A stretch of 64,000 nt of DNA from Sphingobacterium sp. CZ-2 (GCF_004526235.1 NZ_CP038159.1:3658001-3722000); one strand, 5' to 3'; positions 8,776-17,948 are shown, numbered from the stretch's first letter. Notes: generated by a model not told the origin, from the letters alone. Numbers and translations: made by a program.

Positions 8776-9200
8776 TACTGTATTTTATTAATAAAATAAT
8801 CTAATGGGTAAGTATAATCGTCATTCTTCGCATCCTCGATTGGGTAATCCGAAAAAACCAGCAATTCGCTGTCAGCCTCTAAGGCTTGAAAAGCCGTGGC
8901 ATACCCTGCCGATAAATGTAAAATCTTATTTTCCTTTGAATCTATTATTTCTTTTCGGACAGGTAGATCTTTTGATGCTTCATCCCAATTGTCTATAGCT
9001 ACAATGTCCAGTACGAATGAACCTGAAATAACATAAAACCATCTTTGCTCAATACGATGCGCTCTCCAACCTCTAATAAGCTCGTTATCTGCATTTTTAA
9101 TGATATAGAATCGTTTCACCAAGGTCATATCCAAATCATTTACAAACCTGATTTGACCTCTTTCGTCCTTGGCTATCCCGCCCTGAATTTCTTCAATCAT
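8775..9200 (-). CDS. Lone RmlC-like cupin (sugar ketoisomerase/epimerase-like)
   Basis: A 141-residue single-domain cupin with segments LVKRFYIIKNAD, RGWRAHRIEQRWFYVISG and a C-terminal LHLSAGYATAFQALE. The shape fits the FdtA/WxcM and RmlC-like sugar isomerase group, though the usual HxH of FdtA is changed to RAH here. It sits between fnlA and fnlB and overlaps fnlB by one base, so it probably acts on the same 4-keto intermediate. It is not one of the three classical UDP-L-FucNAc enzymes, whose CapF already has a cupin. Possible roles are extra C3/C5 epimerisation or 3,4-ketoisomerisation. Function is unproven. Confidence 0.72.
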   Translation of the reverse strand: MIEEIQGGIAKDERGQIRFVNDLDMTLVKRFYIIKNADNELIRGWRAHRIEQRWFYVISGSFVLDIVAIDNWDEASKDLPVRKEIIDSKENKILHLSAGYATAFQALEADSELLVFSDYPIEDAKNDDYTYPLDYFINKIQ

Positions 9201-9204
9201 AATA

Positions 9205-10239
9205 TTAATAAGGATATTGCATTACATCTTCACCAAATACTTCTTTGCGAATTAATGGCAATTTTGAAATAAGGTTTTTCAAGCCTTCCACTCCTTGTTG
9301 TTCTGTATTATGTGAATGGTAATCTTCAATCTTTGAAATATCCTGCTCACCTTCGGAGAAATATTTCGCGTAATTTAAGTCCCTATTATCTGCTGGAATA
9401 CGATAGAAGTCACCCATATCCTCCGCTTTGATCATCTCCTCACGTGTACAAAGTGTTTCGTATAATTTTTCACCGTGTCTTGTACCAATTACCTTCACAG
9501 GAACTTCCTTACCTGTTAATTCGATTAATGCTTTTGCTAGGTCGCCAATGGATCCTGCAGGTGCCTTATTAACAAAAAGATCTCCAGGATTACCGTGCTC
9601 AAAGGCAAATAAAACCAAATCCACCGCATCTTCTAAAGACATGAAAAAGCGTGACATTTTAGGATCTGTCACCGTAATAGGTTCGTTTTTCTGGATTTGA
9701 TTTAAAAACAATGGGATAACCGAACCCCTGGATGCCATTACATTTCCATAACGAGTAAGACATACTACCGTATCGGTTAGATTACGAGCTTCTGCCACCG
9801 CCACTTTCTCCATCATCGCTTTGGAGATTCCCATGGCATTAATAGGATAAGCAGCTTTATCTGTAGAGAGACAGATTACTTTTTTTACACCATTCGATGC
9901 TGCTGCACGAATTACATTCTGGGTTCCTTCCACATTGGTTTTTACCGCTTGCATAGGAAAAAACTCACAAGATGGAACCTGTTTTAGAGCTGCCGCATGA
10001 AAGATATAATCTACTCCACGTGTAGCAGGTTCTACGGATGCAAAATCCCTTACATCACCTATATAGTATTTGATTTTATCATTTTTATATAGATTTCGCA
10101 TATCATCCTGTTTCTTTTCATCTCGAGAAAATATGCGAATTTCGCGAAAATGATCTGTCTGTAAAAAACGATTTAACACCGCGGTACCAAAAGATCCAGT
10201 ACCACCTGTGATTAACAAAACTTTATTCTTAATTTCCAT
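9205..10239 (-). CDS. fnlA: UDP-GlcNAc 4,6-dehydratase/5-epimerase (CapE type)
   Basis: A 344-residue extended SDR of the FlaA1/CapE group with TGGTGSFGTA at residues 11-20, the HAAALKQVPSCE segment and the active-site segment STDKAAYPINAMGISK. In this group the usual catalytic Tyr of YxxxK is Met (M136, with K140), as in CapE and PseB. It would turn UDP-GlcNAc into a 4-keto-6-deoxy hexose and invert C5, the first step to UDP-L-FucNAc. Position at the head of the fnl block argues for CapE rather than PseB, since no pseudaminic acid genes are nearby. The DNA upstream is nearly contiguous with wbuZ (10 bases). Confidence 0.9.
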   Translation of the reverse strand: MEIKNKVLLITGGTGSFGTAVLNRFLQTDHFREIRIFSRDEKKQDDMRNLYKNDKIKYYIGDVRDFASVEPATRGVDYIFHAAALKQVPSCEFFPMQAVKTNVEGTQNVIRAAASNGVKKVICLSTDKAAYPINAMGISKAMMEKVAVAEARNLTDTVVCLTRYGNVMASRGSVIPLFLNQIQKNEPITVTDPKMSRFFMSLEDAVDLVLFAFEHGNPGDLFVNKAPAGSIGDLAKALIELTGKEVPVKVIGTRHGEKLYETLCTREEMIKAEDMGDFYRIPADNRDLNYAKYFSEGEQDISKIEDYHSHNTEQQGVEGLKNLISKLPLIRKEVFGEDVMQYPY

Positions 10240-10249
10240 GTAATCCGAT

Positions 10250-11008
10250 TTAAAATAATTTTTCCTTTTCTTCTTTTGTAGGGTAATTGATTAATACTGC
10301 TTTGTAAACCCCTTTGAAAACAAAGAGACTGCCTGCAGCAACACCTATAATCTTATGTTTGTCTATAACTTTTTTGATGTCTTCCAAGGAGCCAGCTCCT
10401 CCCAAAACGGTCATTGGTAAAGAGGTTTGTTCGCGTGCTTTGTCAATCAATCCAAAATCATAACCTTTCATTACACCGTCTTGATCAATTGAATTAATAA
10501 CAATCTCTCCGGCGCCTAGCTTTTGCGCTTCCTGAATGAATTGAAATGGATTGATACCTGTACCTTTTTTACCATTGTGGGTATATACTTCGTAGCCACC
10601 AAACATTTTCTTTTTCACATCAAGTACCACAATCACAGATTGTGCTCCAACTCTGTCTGCAATAGCGGTAATAAGTTGAGGGTTTTGCAAAACTGCCGAT
10701 GATAGTGCAATCTTTTCAATACCTAATCCGAAAATTCGTTGTGCTTGTTCAACGGTTTTAACACCACCTCCATAACATAAAGGCATTCTAGATTGATTGG
10801 CAATACGCTCGATCAAATTGTAATTCGGCTCATTACCTTTAACAGTAGCATCAATATCAAAAATAGCCAGCTCGTCTACGGATTTCTCATTAAAAATCTT
10901 AACCGCATTGATGGGGTCTCCAACATACTTGGGATTCTTAAAATTCACCGTTTTCACTAATCCATTATCCTGAATTAGTAGGCTAGGGATAATTCTTGGT
11001 TTTAGCAT
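10250..11008 (-). CDS. wbuZ: HisF-like synthase subunit of sugar amidination system
   Basis: A 252-residue (beta/alpha)8 barrel close to HisF, starting LKPRIIPSLLIQDNGLVKTVNFKNP with catalytic-type Asp in AIFDIDA and INSIDQDGVMKGYD. In true histidine synthesis HisF works with HisH and sits among other his genes. Here it is next to a HisH-like gene and an N-acetyl-sugar amidotransferase inside a sugar locus, the wbuX-wbuY-wbuZ arrangement. There HisH/HisF-type proteins are thought to supply ammonia to the amidotransferase, which turns an N-acetyl group into an acetamidino group. Barrel identity is firm; role follows from the trio. Confidence 0.85.
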   Translation of the reverse strand: MLKPRIIPSLLIQDNGLVKTVNFKNPKYVGDPINAVKIFNEKSVDELAIFDIDATVKGNEPNYNLIERIANQSRMPLCYGGGVKTVEQAQRIFGLGIEKIALSSAVLQNPQLITAIADRVGAQSVIVVLDVKKKMFGGYEVYTHNGKKGTGINPFQFIQEAQKLGAGEIVINSIDQDGVMKGYDFGLIDKAREQTSLPMTVLGGAGSLEDIKKVIDKHKIIGVAAGSLFVFKGVYKAVLINYPTKEEKEKLF

Positions 11009-11014
11009 AAGTTC

Positions 11015-11629
11015 TTAGAGTTTAGCAAAATTATGTAACAAAATCTCCCCATATTGATGGCTTTTCTCCGGATGGAACTGAATACCATATTTATTTTCAT
11101 GATGTGCAGCAGAGGCAAAGTTAATTCCATAATCTGTAACGGCCATGATATCCTCCTGATTGTTGCATTCGAAATAGTAAGTATGTAAGAAGTAAAAGAT
11201 AGCTTCTTTTTCTAGCCCATTGAATAAACTAATATCCTTAATAGGTTTCACATCGTTCCATCCCATGTGAGGCAAACGAGTAACCTGTTTAATGGTCGAC
11301 TCATCAAACTTACGTACCGAAGCATCGATCCATTTTAAACCGTCTAATTTTCCTTCATCACTATGATTTGCCATCATTTGCATGCCCACACAGATACCAA
11401 TTACAGGAATCTTATCCTCCAAAACCATTTTATCCAAGGTATCACGCATACCTGAATTATTGAGCTGTGTCATGGCATGATCGAAATGTCCCACTCCTGG
11501 AAGGATCAATTTCTTAGCACCATCCAAATCTTCCTTGGTTCGTGCTATTTTAACAGGTACATCTACTCTTTTGTACACATTGACAAAAGCATTGATATTC
11601 CCTACTCCGTAATCAATTAATGTTATCAT
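11015..11629 (-). CDS. wbuY: HisH-like glutamine amidotransferase of sugar amidination system
   Basis: A 204-residue class I glutamine amidotransferase with nucleophile Cys80 in VIGICVGMQMM and the His-Glu pair in IQFHPEKSH near the C-terminus, so the triad is complete. It would release ammonia from glutamine for delivery through the HisF-like barrel. The start immediately follows the amidotransferase gene (stop at 11630), giving back-to-back genes. Short spacing to both partners supports a complex. Confidence 0.87.
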   Translation of the reverse strand: MITLIDYGVGNINAFVNVYKRVDVPVKIARTKEDLDGAKKLILPGVGHFDHAMTQLNNSGMRDTLDKMVLEDKIPVIGICVGMQMMANHSDEGKLDGLKWIDASVRKFDESTIKQVTRLPHMGWNDVKPIKDISLFNGLEKEAIFYFLHTYYFECNNQEDIMAVTDYGINFASAAHHENKYGIQFHPEKSHQYGEILLHNFAKL

Positions 11630-12775
11630 CTATCTAAACAAGCGTTTCTCCAAACCTAGTTTTCTCATTGTCTGAGCACCAATCCCAATTAGCGATCTTT
11701 TATTTTTATAATCATGGAAGGTTTTATTTTCTCCCTGAAAGATCAATTCAAGTTCCTCTACTGTAAAGTCTAGTTTTTCAGCCACGTATTCGAATTCCTT
11801 TCTTAAAAATTCCTGGGAAAGTTCAGGTCTCGATACTCTGTCCAAAGCCTCTTCTCTGGTCATCTGACCAGTTAAAATCAAAGATGAAAAGTGCGCTCTA
11901 CGTTTTTCAAAACCAAATTTTCGCGGTAACCAATAATCTTCAAAGAATCTCGTAAAGCGCGATTCATGATGCTTATGTTGAAACGGTTCCCATCCAAATC
12001 TGCTTGATAACAATTCCTCAACCTCGGTCTTAATGTAGGGTATTAAATTTAATGGCTTGAAAACTTCCATTCCAAGGAAGTACTTATAGTATATTTTATA
12101 TTGTAAAATATCGACTATAGGGAATGATTTCAAGGGTTTCTCTCCAAATTTATTGTGAATATCTAGAATTAATTTTTTATCAATACCTGGATATGCTCCC
12201 CACTCTTCAGGCTCACGACAACATTCAGTAGAAAAATTACCTCCTGTTAATACATATTTAATCTTATGCTTTTTTGCAAACTTATAAAGTCCAGAAAAGA
12301 AAGCGATATCTTGCGGCATATCCTGATCCGGAATTTGAGACTTAAAAAATGCACGCTGCAGATCCTTCATTTCTTCCCAATTGATTACTTCGGTGTAGAG
12401 GTCAAGGTTTAACCCATTTACAAGTTTTTCAATATTCCCTACTGCTTTATCGGTATTCCAGCCAGCATCAACATGAAATAATAAAGGACGTAGACCCATA
12501 ATTTCTTTAGCCACATAAGCCACATAGGAACTATCAAGTCCACCACTTAAACCTATAATACAATCAAAGTCTCGATTCTTTCCATCTGCTTTTATTTTTT
12601 CAGCAGTCTGCATTAAGAGCTTATGCCCCTCTTCACCTGTATTCCAACTTGGCAATATTCCATTGACAAAATTGACATAATAATCACTCTCTCCCTTTTC
12701 ATTAAATACAATATTTGGATCTGTCGTATCCATAATTGTCTTTGTACATATTTGGTATGGTCTCTTACTTTCCAT
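11630..12775 (-). CDS. wbuX: N-acetyl sugar amidotransferase (WbuX/WbpG/LfnA family)
   Basis: A 381-residue PP-loop ATPase with the signature IGLSGGLDSSYVAYVA near residue 95 and the family tail from RRAHFSSLILTGQMTREEAL. Family members (WbuX in E. coli O145, LfnA in P. aeruginosa O12) are required for 2-acetamidino-2,6-dideoxy-L-galactose (L-FucNAm). With fnlABC directly downstream, the same product is expected here. One oddity: the N-terminus, which in many relatives has two CxxC-like pairs, keeps only one Cys (QICTKTIMDTTDP, then GESDYY), so the presumed zinc site looks lost. It is first of the tight wbuX-fnlC run, after a 63-base gap. Confidence 0.87.
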   Translation of the reverse strand: MESKRPYQICTKTIMDTTDPNIVFNEKGESDYYVNFVNGILPSWNTGEEGHKLLMQTAEKIKADGKNRDFDCIIGLSGGLDSSYVAYVAKEIMGLRPLLFHVDAGWNTDKAVGNIEKLVNGLNLDLYTEVINWEEMKDLQRAFFKSQIPDQDMPQDIAFFSGLYKFAKKHKIKYVLTGGNFSTECCREPEEWGAYPGIDKKLILDIHNKFGEKPLKSFPIVDILQYKIYYKYFLGMEVFKPLNLIPYIKTEVEELLSSRFGWEPFQHKHHESRFTRFFEDYWLPRKFGFEKRRAHFSSLILTGQMTREEALDRVSRPELSQEFLRKEFEYVAEKLDFTVEELELIFQGENKTFHDYKNKRSLIGIGAQTMRKLGLEKRLFR

Positions 12776-12838
12776 AAAATTATTTTATTTAGTATCTTAA
12801 ATTACGTGTGAACTTTATTATAGTTATATTAAAAAAGT

Positions 12839-14014
12839 TTATATTCCAATGGATTTAATTGATTCTTTTGCAATGTTTGAATAAGAAAACTCTTCTCTTC
12901 CAATTGTGGTTGCCTTATGAAGCATCTCGTTATATACCTTTTTATCATCTTTTAAAATATCATCGAGTGTTAAAGTTATTTCTTCGACAGAATCTTTGTA
13001 TAAAAACCGTGAATTGCCACCTACATCTACATGATCGATTCCCTTCCAATATTTAAAAACTGCAGGTGTACCTGTTCCAATAGCTTGTTCCCATAAAACT
13101 GAATGCGTTCCAGGAAAAATAATTAAATCAGCCATTATAAAATAATCCATAATTTGATTAGATGATAGCCAACCTACAAACTTGATTTTTGGAAAATCTA
13201 ATAACCTTTCCATTTCTACCTTCACTTCTGGATCAATATTTCCAAAAACTACCAGGGTAGCATCCGGATATTTAGATGAAATATTCCGAAATGCTTCCAA
13301 TACTAAATGGATATTTTTTAAGTAATCAATTTTTCCACCTGTAAGTATGACAAACTCGTTTTCAATGGAAAGTTCTTTTCTTAATGATTCACCAACATTT
13401 AATTGTTTTCTCTCTTTAAAGTAGTCGTCATCTATCCCCATCCTTAATAATTCGACTTTATTGTCAGGAAGATGATAGGCATCCTTTAAGAAATCACATC
13501 TCAAAGGTGTAACGCCATAAAACATTTCCACATCATTTACCATCCATTTTCCAATCTTCCTCCAGATAATATGATGAAAAATATGTTTTGAAACCCAACT
13601 ACTAGCGCTGTTTATATAATCTGTGTGGCAATCAACAAAAACTTTTATGTTATTTTCTTTGGCATATTTCATTACTGGAATAATATCCATAAAAGAATAA
13701 TCATGAATAAATAAAACATCAGGTTTCTCAGCTTTAAGTGTTGGCATCAAATTTTCATAGATTCTAATAAAAGAATTAAGCCTACCTAAAGCGCCTCCTT
13801 TATAATTTAACCGCACAACTTTATACCCATCATTCGCATAGTATGTTTTAGCACCGTCAAGTAAACATGGCTTCCCATGGTTATCAAAAGAAACTAATGA
13901 TGCAATTATAGAAACATCTAATCCCATCTTTTGGTGATACTTGGGCAACATATTTTCCTGATAAGAATAATTATCGATATAAAAATTTGATAAACACAGA
14001 TGAACAATTTTCAT
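12839..14014 (-). CDS. GT4-family glycosyltransferase
   Basis: A 391-residue GT-B protein. The N-terminal domain starts KIVHLCLSNFYIDNYSYQEN, and the C-terminal donor-binding domain has the segments ILTGGKIDYLKNIHLVLEAF, VVFGNIDPEV and FPGTHSVLWEQAIGTGTP, the last being the acidic E-x7-E type region of GT4 retaining enzymes. It is predicted to be cytoplasmic and to extend the lipid-linked repeat unit. Donor sugar cannot be read from sequence. It lies 6 bases after the upstream gene in the same operon. Confidence 0.84.
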   Translation of the reverse strand: MKIVHLCLSNFYIDNYSYQENMLPKYHQKMGLDVSIIASLVSFDNHGKPCLLDGAKTYYANDGYKVVRLNYKGGALGRLNSFIRIYENLMPTLKAEKPDVLFIHDYSFMDIIPVMKYAKENNIKVFVDCHTDYINSASSWVSKHIFHHIIWRKIGKWMVNDVEMFYGVTPLRCDFLKDAYHLPDNKVELLRMGIDDDYFKERKQLNVGESLRKELSIENEFVILTGGKIDYLKNIHLVLEAFRNISSKYPDATLVVFGNIDPEVKVEMERLLDFPKIKFVGWLSSNQIMDYFIMADLIIFPGTHSVLWEQAIGTGTPAVFKYWKGIDHVDVGGNSRFLYKDSVEEITLTLDDILKDDKKVYNEMLHKATTIGREEFSYSNIAKESIKSIGI

Positions 14015-14020
14015 AAAATT

Positions 14021-14947
14021 TTAATTGGAATAAATTAAATTAGCTGATTTATAGTGATCCAATACATCTTTGATTTGTTTGTCATTCAAATTTAAATCCA
14101 CATTCATGGAAGCAAGTGTGATATTATTTGATGTAAAAATTGGAATAGGTTCAATATGATTTTTAGTTTTAATTACTTGAGTCCGTTTAAATTGCGCCAT
14201 TAAATTCAACCATACGTCATCAGCATACATACAAATATCCATAAACACTTCTTTTTCAAAAACCTCTTCTACAAAATCCTCTTTCATTATTAGCGTTCCA
14301 CCACCAGTTGTAAAAAATAAATTGTGTTCAGGTTTATCACTTTCATAAATAAATTCAAACTCTTTATATTTCACATCTTTATCAAGGTTACTTTTCATCA
14401 CATGAGCTCTATTACAAGCAATCACCTTAGGAAATCGACTCCGAAGTTCCACCAATTCTGTAATTAAGTAGGAAGGATAAAAAAAATCATCATCAACCGT
14501 AATAATATAATCTGTTGGAAACTGTTTTAAAGAATAATAGTATTTTTTATGCGAACGTAAATCCTCTTCTGTCCACATTATCTCTAAACCTCTTTCTTTA
14601 AGCTTTAACAACTTTTTTGGAAGAATACTTTCTGATGTAAATTGTTTTTTTGATAGCCATAAAATAATTCTATCCGGCTGATGCTTTTGTCTTAGCATTC
14701 CTTCAATAACTATCCAAACTTTACCGATTCGTGCTGGAAAAGTCGTTAGACTTACTATTATTCTTTTATTCGTATTATCAAGAGGAATAAGTTTGCTTCC
14801 TTTAGATAATGTATAATAAATCGGTACAAATATGTTTGTTAATGATCTTAACAACATTCTAAGGATAGCATAATATTTAATCTTCTTTAAGATTGGATTT
14901 ACATCCCTAATCCTGGAATAACGAGAAATCAATTTGTCTGCTATCAT
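14021..14947 (-). CDS. GT-A type glycosyltransferase
   Basis: A 308-residue protein with IIVSLTTFPARIGKVWIVIEGMLRQ near residue 65 and a metal-binding motif in YIITVDDDFFYPSYL. The combination of an early SLTTFPARI segment and a DDD motif is seen in a group of capsule glycosyltransferases with a GT-A fold. A later conserved-looking YADDVWLNLMAQ may hold the catalytic acid. It overlaps the Wzy-like gene by 4 bases (start at 14947, Wzy stop at 14944), so the two are translationally coupled. Glycosyltransferase identity is likely; GT family number and donor are not certain. Confidence 0.75.
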   Translation of the reverse strand: MIADKLISRYSRIRDVNPILKKIKYYAILRMLLRSLTNIFVPIYYTLSKGSKLIPLDNTNKRIIVSLTTFPARIGKVWIVIEGMLRQKHQPDRIILWLSKKQFTSESILPKKLLKLKERGLEIMWTEEDLRSHKKYYYSLKQFPTDYIITVDDDFFYPSYLITELVELRSRFPKVIACNRAHVMKSNLDKDVKYKEFEFIYESDKPEHNLFFTTGGGTLIMKEDFVEEVFEKEVFMDICMYADDVWLNLMAQFKRTQVIKTKNHIEPIPIFTSNNITLASMNVDLNLNDKQIKDVLDHYKSANLIYSN

Positions 14948-16224
14948 AATTTAATACCTATGAACCTTCTAAAAAACCAATAAACGAATAAAAAGCTAAA
15001 TGAATAAAAAATGGAAACCAAGTAATTATTATTAGCAAAAGAGAAAAACAATATATTGGCAAGAGCAATGAAAATTATTTTTGAAAGCAAATCATTATTC
15101 AATTTTGAAGACATCCAAGCATAGCCCATAAACATACCAAATGCTAAAAAAACAAGAGGCAAAAGTAAAAATGAGAAATCCGAAGCTAACCAGGTATAAA
15201 TGGAATGCCAGTTAATTCTTGGATCTACCCCAAAGCCCGATAAACGCTCTACATAAGTTCTATCTGCAACATCAATTCCAATAATTTCAGCAATACTTAT
15301 AGACTCTGGATTATTGCCAAAAAAATATGAAAATTCAAAATCAAGATTAAAAGCCAAGCAAGTGTGATAATAGCCTTGGCAAAGATACGAAATCCCATAT
15401 AAGTATGTGGGAATAATAGCATCTGGAATTATTCGCAAAATTTCGCTCTGCTCATTCACAACTGAACGACCCAATCGAAATTCTGAATAATCAATCTCAT
15501 TAGTTCCAGAGCGTTGAACTAAATTATAAGTGAAAATACTTAAACTGAATATTGCCACCCCAGCAATAATAATGGTTTGTTTCAACTTTTGGCCTAAGGA
15601 AACTTTTTTGAATGCTGATTGATTTACTAAAATGGCAAACAACATAGTCGTAAGCAAATTAATAACCCCGAAATTTGTTCCTCGACCAAACCAATAAAAT
15701 AACTCTATAGCCAAAAATACAGCAAAAAGAACTTTATAAAGTTTTGTATTGGATTTCCACGTAAGAAAACCAACGATAAAAAAAATCTGATTTACAATGG
15801 ATATTAATGCAAAAACCGACCAAGGTATGGTAAAGCCACGGCTAGCATCCAATGACATTTGATAACCTAATTGAGGTGAGGCGATCCCAATCATTAAAAA
15901 ATTGATCATTTCTCCAATTTGATAGGGATAGAACCTCAATAAATAAGCATACTTAATTAAGAAAGTGCAGCAATAAAATACAAAAATAAATTTTTTATAT
16001 TTTTCGACCGAACCATAATCTCTCTGTGGTCTCCTCAAACATTTTTCGACTCCAAATTTAAATCCAATGAATAAAGCAAACTGACAAGCTAAAAATAACG
16101 AACATAATATGAATAGGTTATCTGTTGCCCAAACAATTGGTGCCGTAACAAATAATATTAAGGTGAAAATATTAAATGCTACTATATATTTTATTGGCTG
16201 GTACTTTATTTCAGATTTTATCAT
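14944..16224 (-). CDS. wzy: O-antigen/capsule repeat-unit polymerase (Wzy-like)
   Basis: A 426-residue integral membrane protein with about ten to twelve hydrophobic segments and a larger polar periplasmic stretch in the second half (around residues 235-340), the usual layout of Wzy-type polymerases. Primary sequence in this family is poorly conserved, so the call depends on topology, length and position: it is the only polytopic protein in the locus besides the flippase. It would join undecaprenyl-linked repeat units at the periplasmic face. Very AT-rich, as is typical of wzy genes. Confidence 0.76.
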   Translation of the reverse strand: MIKSEIKYQPIKYIVAFNIFTLILFVTAPIVWATDNLFILCSLFLACQFALFIGFKFGVEKCLRRPQRDYGSVEKYKKFIFVFYCCTFLIKYAYLLRFYPYQIGEMINFLMIGIASPQLGYQMSLDASRGFTIPWSVFALISIVNQIFFIVGFLTWKSNTKLYKVLFAVFLAIELFYWFGRGTNFGVINLLTTMLFAILVNQSAFKKVSLGQKLKQTIIIAGVAIFSLSIFTYNLVQRSGTNEIDYSEFRLGRSVVNEQSEILRIIPDAIIPTYLYGISYLCQGYYHTCLAFNLDFEFSYFFGNNPESISIAEIIGIDVADRTYVERLSGFGVDPRINWHSIYTWLASDFSFLLLPLVFLAFGMFMGYAWMSSKLNNDLLSKIIFIALANILFFSFANNNYLVSIFYSFSFLFVYWFFRRFIGIKL

Positions 16225-16243
16225 ATTATAATTATTAATTCAA

Positions 16244-16792
16244 TTACTTTCTGCTTCTAATTAATGACGAAGGGTTACCACCTATAATACTGTATTCCGG
16301 AAAATTTTTAGACAAAACACATCCAGCCGCAATTATTGAACCTTTCTTAACAATTCGTCCGGGAGTGAATATTACTTGTCTACCAATCCACACATCATCT
16401 TCTATAATTGTATCGGCTTGAATGGTGCTACCTTGTTCAATCATAGGAACATCTATATTGTCAAAACTATGGTTTATTGATAATATATAGCATTCTGGTC
16501 CCATCATCACATTATCGCCAATAATAATATTTCCTGGTACTGTACAATTAATTCCTAAACCAGAATTATCCCCAATTACCAAACGTACACCAGAACCGAA
16601 ATCAGCTCCTCGTTCGATATTGACATTTTTACCACATTTATAAAAAATATTTTTACAACAATAATATCTCAGCTTTCTAAAAAAAGGTCCTATGAAAGGT
16701 GTTGCAGAAGAAGGCATCCATACTAGAAACACTTTATAGATTATCAAAAAAAACAACTGCTTTAAACTAAACTCAATATTATTAATTTTCAT
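16244..16792 (-). CDS. Hexapeptide-repeat O-acetyltransferase
   Basis: A 182-residue LbetaH acyltransferase of the maltose acetyltransferase/WbbJ group. It has an N-terminal hydrophobic stretch (residues about 8-35), hexapeptide repeats (VNIERGADFGSGV, IGDNSGLGIN, IIGDNVMMGP), the active-site-type His in ILSINHSFDN and the ending FPEYSIIGGNPSSLIRSRK. It probably O-acetylates one sugar of the repeat unit from acetyl-CoA. The start overlaps the end of the upstream glycosyltransferase by 11 bases. Confidence 0.85.
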   Translation of the reverse strand: MKINNIEFSLKQLFFLIIYKVFLVWMPSSATPFIGPFFRKLRYYCCKNIFYKCGKNVNIERGADFGSGVRLVIGDNSGLGINCTVPGNIIIGDNVMMGPECYILSINHSFDNIDVPMIEQGSTIQADTIIEDDVWIGRQVIFTPGRIVKKGSIIAAGCVLSKNFPEYSIIGGNPSSLIRSRK

Positions 16793-17948
16793 AGTTTTTC
16801 TTGTTAAAACTTAAAAAATTCTTTAAATCCTCAGATAGCTTTTTACAAACACTATTAACATGAAATTTATCTATAATAACTTTTCTACTCTCATAATTTA
16901 TATCTGCACATGTAATAGCATTTTCCATAGCTAAATATAATTCTTTTGCAGAATGATTACATTGAGAAATGCTCTCAATGCCTGAAAACAATAATCTTGA
17001 AGGACTATCTTCTCCAGTTTCCGATATTATTAAGCGATCAACCATCAAATAATTAACAATTTTACTCGATATAAATATGTCATCTGGTAAATCTGCATCT
17101 ATATCAATTAATGCTGTAGCCTTTTGATAATAACTTTCCAAATCATCTGAAAATGGATATACCGACACCTTATTTTGAAGTTCCTCAGAATATCTTTCTA
17201 AGAATTGTTTTGAAATCTTTGTCCCAACAAACCAAAGCCTTGCAAAGGGATATTTTTGTATTAAGTTTTCAAATGCTTGAAATAAATAATCAAGTTTTCT
17301 GGGACCATAGATTCCTCCTGTGTATAAAAAGATATTTTCAGATTCTTTGGATGGAGGCAAAATTTTAAATGTTCCAATACTTGGTGTGTATACAGTACTA
17401 CTAAAAATTTTCTTTTTATTTATCATTAAGCTCATCTGATAATTCAGCATTTTATCATTTGACGAAAACATTGCGTTCGTTTTGCTTAAATTCTTCCGAA
17501 TCATTGATTTCAAGGAATAATAAAAATAATCTTTAGGCATCCACCCTTCTGGGGCAGGAATTGCGTCTACTGAATAAATTGCCAAAGGAGACAATAACTT
17601 TTTTCTCAACTCTAAACCTCCGAAAAGACCTTCATAATGGCCAAATGAAATTAACCCGAAAATTAAATCGTAATTTTCCTTTGGGTGTATAGACTTTGCA
17701 ACTTTCTTTCCCCACAAATTATCAACTAAATTTCTTTTAAATAAAATCATAGATAATTTATCAAACTTGGAATTTGTTTTTTGTTTTTGAATTATTCTAA
17801 GGTCATTTGAAAACAAGGAAATAGAGGAATCCAAATGACTAGCTATCACATGAACTTCATGTAATTTGGATAGTCCGTTTACAATTCTTTGAAATACTAT
17901 TCCAGGTGCACTCTGATCTAAATTGCCAGCGATAATTAATATTTTCAT
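16782..17948 (-). CDS. Glycosyltransferase, GT4-like
   Basis: A 388-residue protein with an N-terminal GT-B like segment KILIIAGNLDQSAPGIVFQRIVNGLSKLHEVHVIA and a C-terminal donor-domain core (IFLYTGGIYGPRKLDYLFQAF, LWFVGTKIS, ATALIDIDADLPDDIFISSKIVNYL). The usual EAxACGxP motif is replaced by SSKIVNYLMVDRLII, so it is a divergent member. It is the first glycosyltransferase after the flippase and ends 4 bases before it begins. Specificity unknown. Confidence 0.78.
   Translation of the reverse strand: MKILIIAGNLDQSAPGIVFQRIVNGLSKLHEVHVIASHLDSSISLFSNDLRIIQKQKTNSKFDKLSMILFKRNLVDNLWGKKVAKSIHPKENYDLIFGLISFGHYEGLFGGLELRKKLLSPLAIYSVDAIPAPEGWMPKDYFYYSLKSMIRKNLSKTNAMFSSNDKMLNYQMSLMINKKKIFSSTVYTPSIGTFKILPPSKESENIFLYTGGIYGPRKLDYLFQAFENLIQKYPFARLWFVGTKISKQFLERYSEELQNKVSVYPFSDDLESYYQKATALIDIDADLPDDIFISSKIVNYLMVDRLIISETGEDSPSRLLFSGIESISQCNHSAKELYLAMENAITCADINYESRKVIIDKFHVNSVCKKLSEDLKNFLSFNKKNYEN

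Noticed and set aside
9205..10239. FnlA as PseB (pseudaminic acid pathway)
   Set aside because: The neighbouring CapF-type and 2-epimerase genes define the FucNAc pathway, and no PseC/PseI/PseF homologues are close.
10250..11629. HisF and HisH as part of histidine biosynthesis
   Set aside because: No other his genes are near, and the pair is directly joined to an N-acetyl sugar amidotransferase and fnlABC, the wbuXYZ arrangement.
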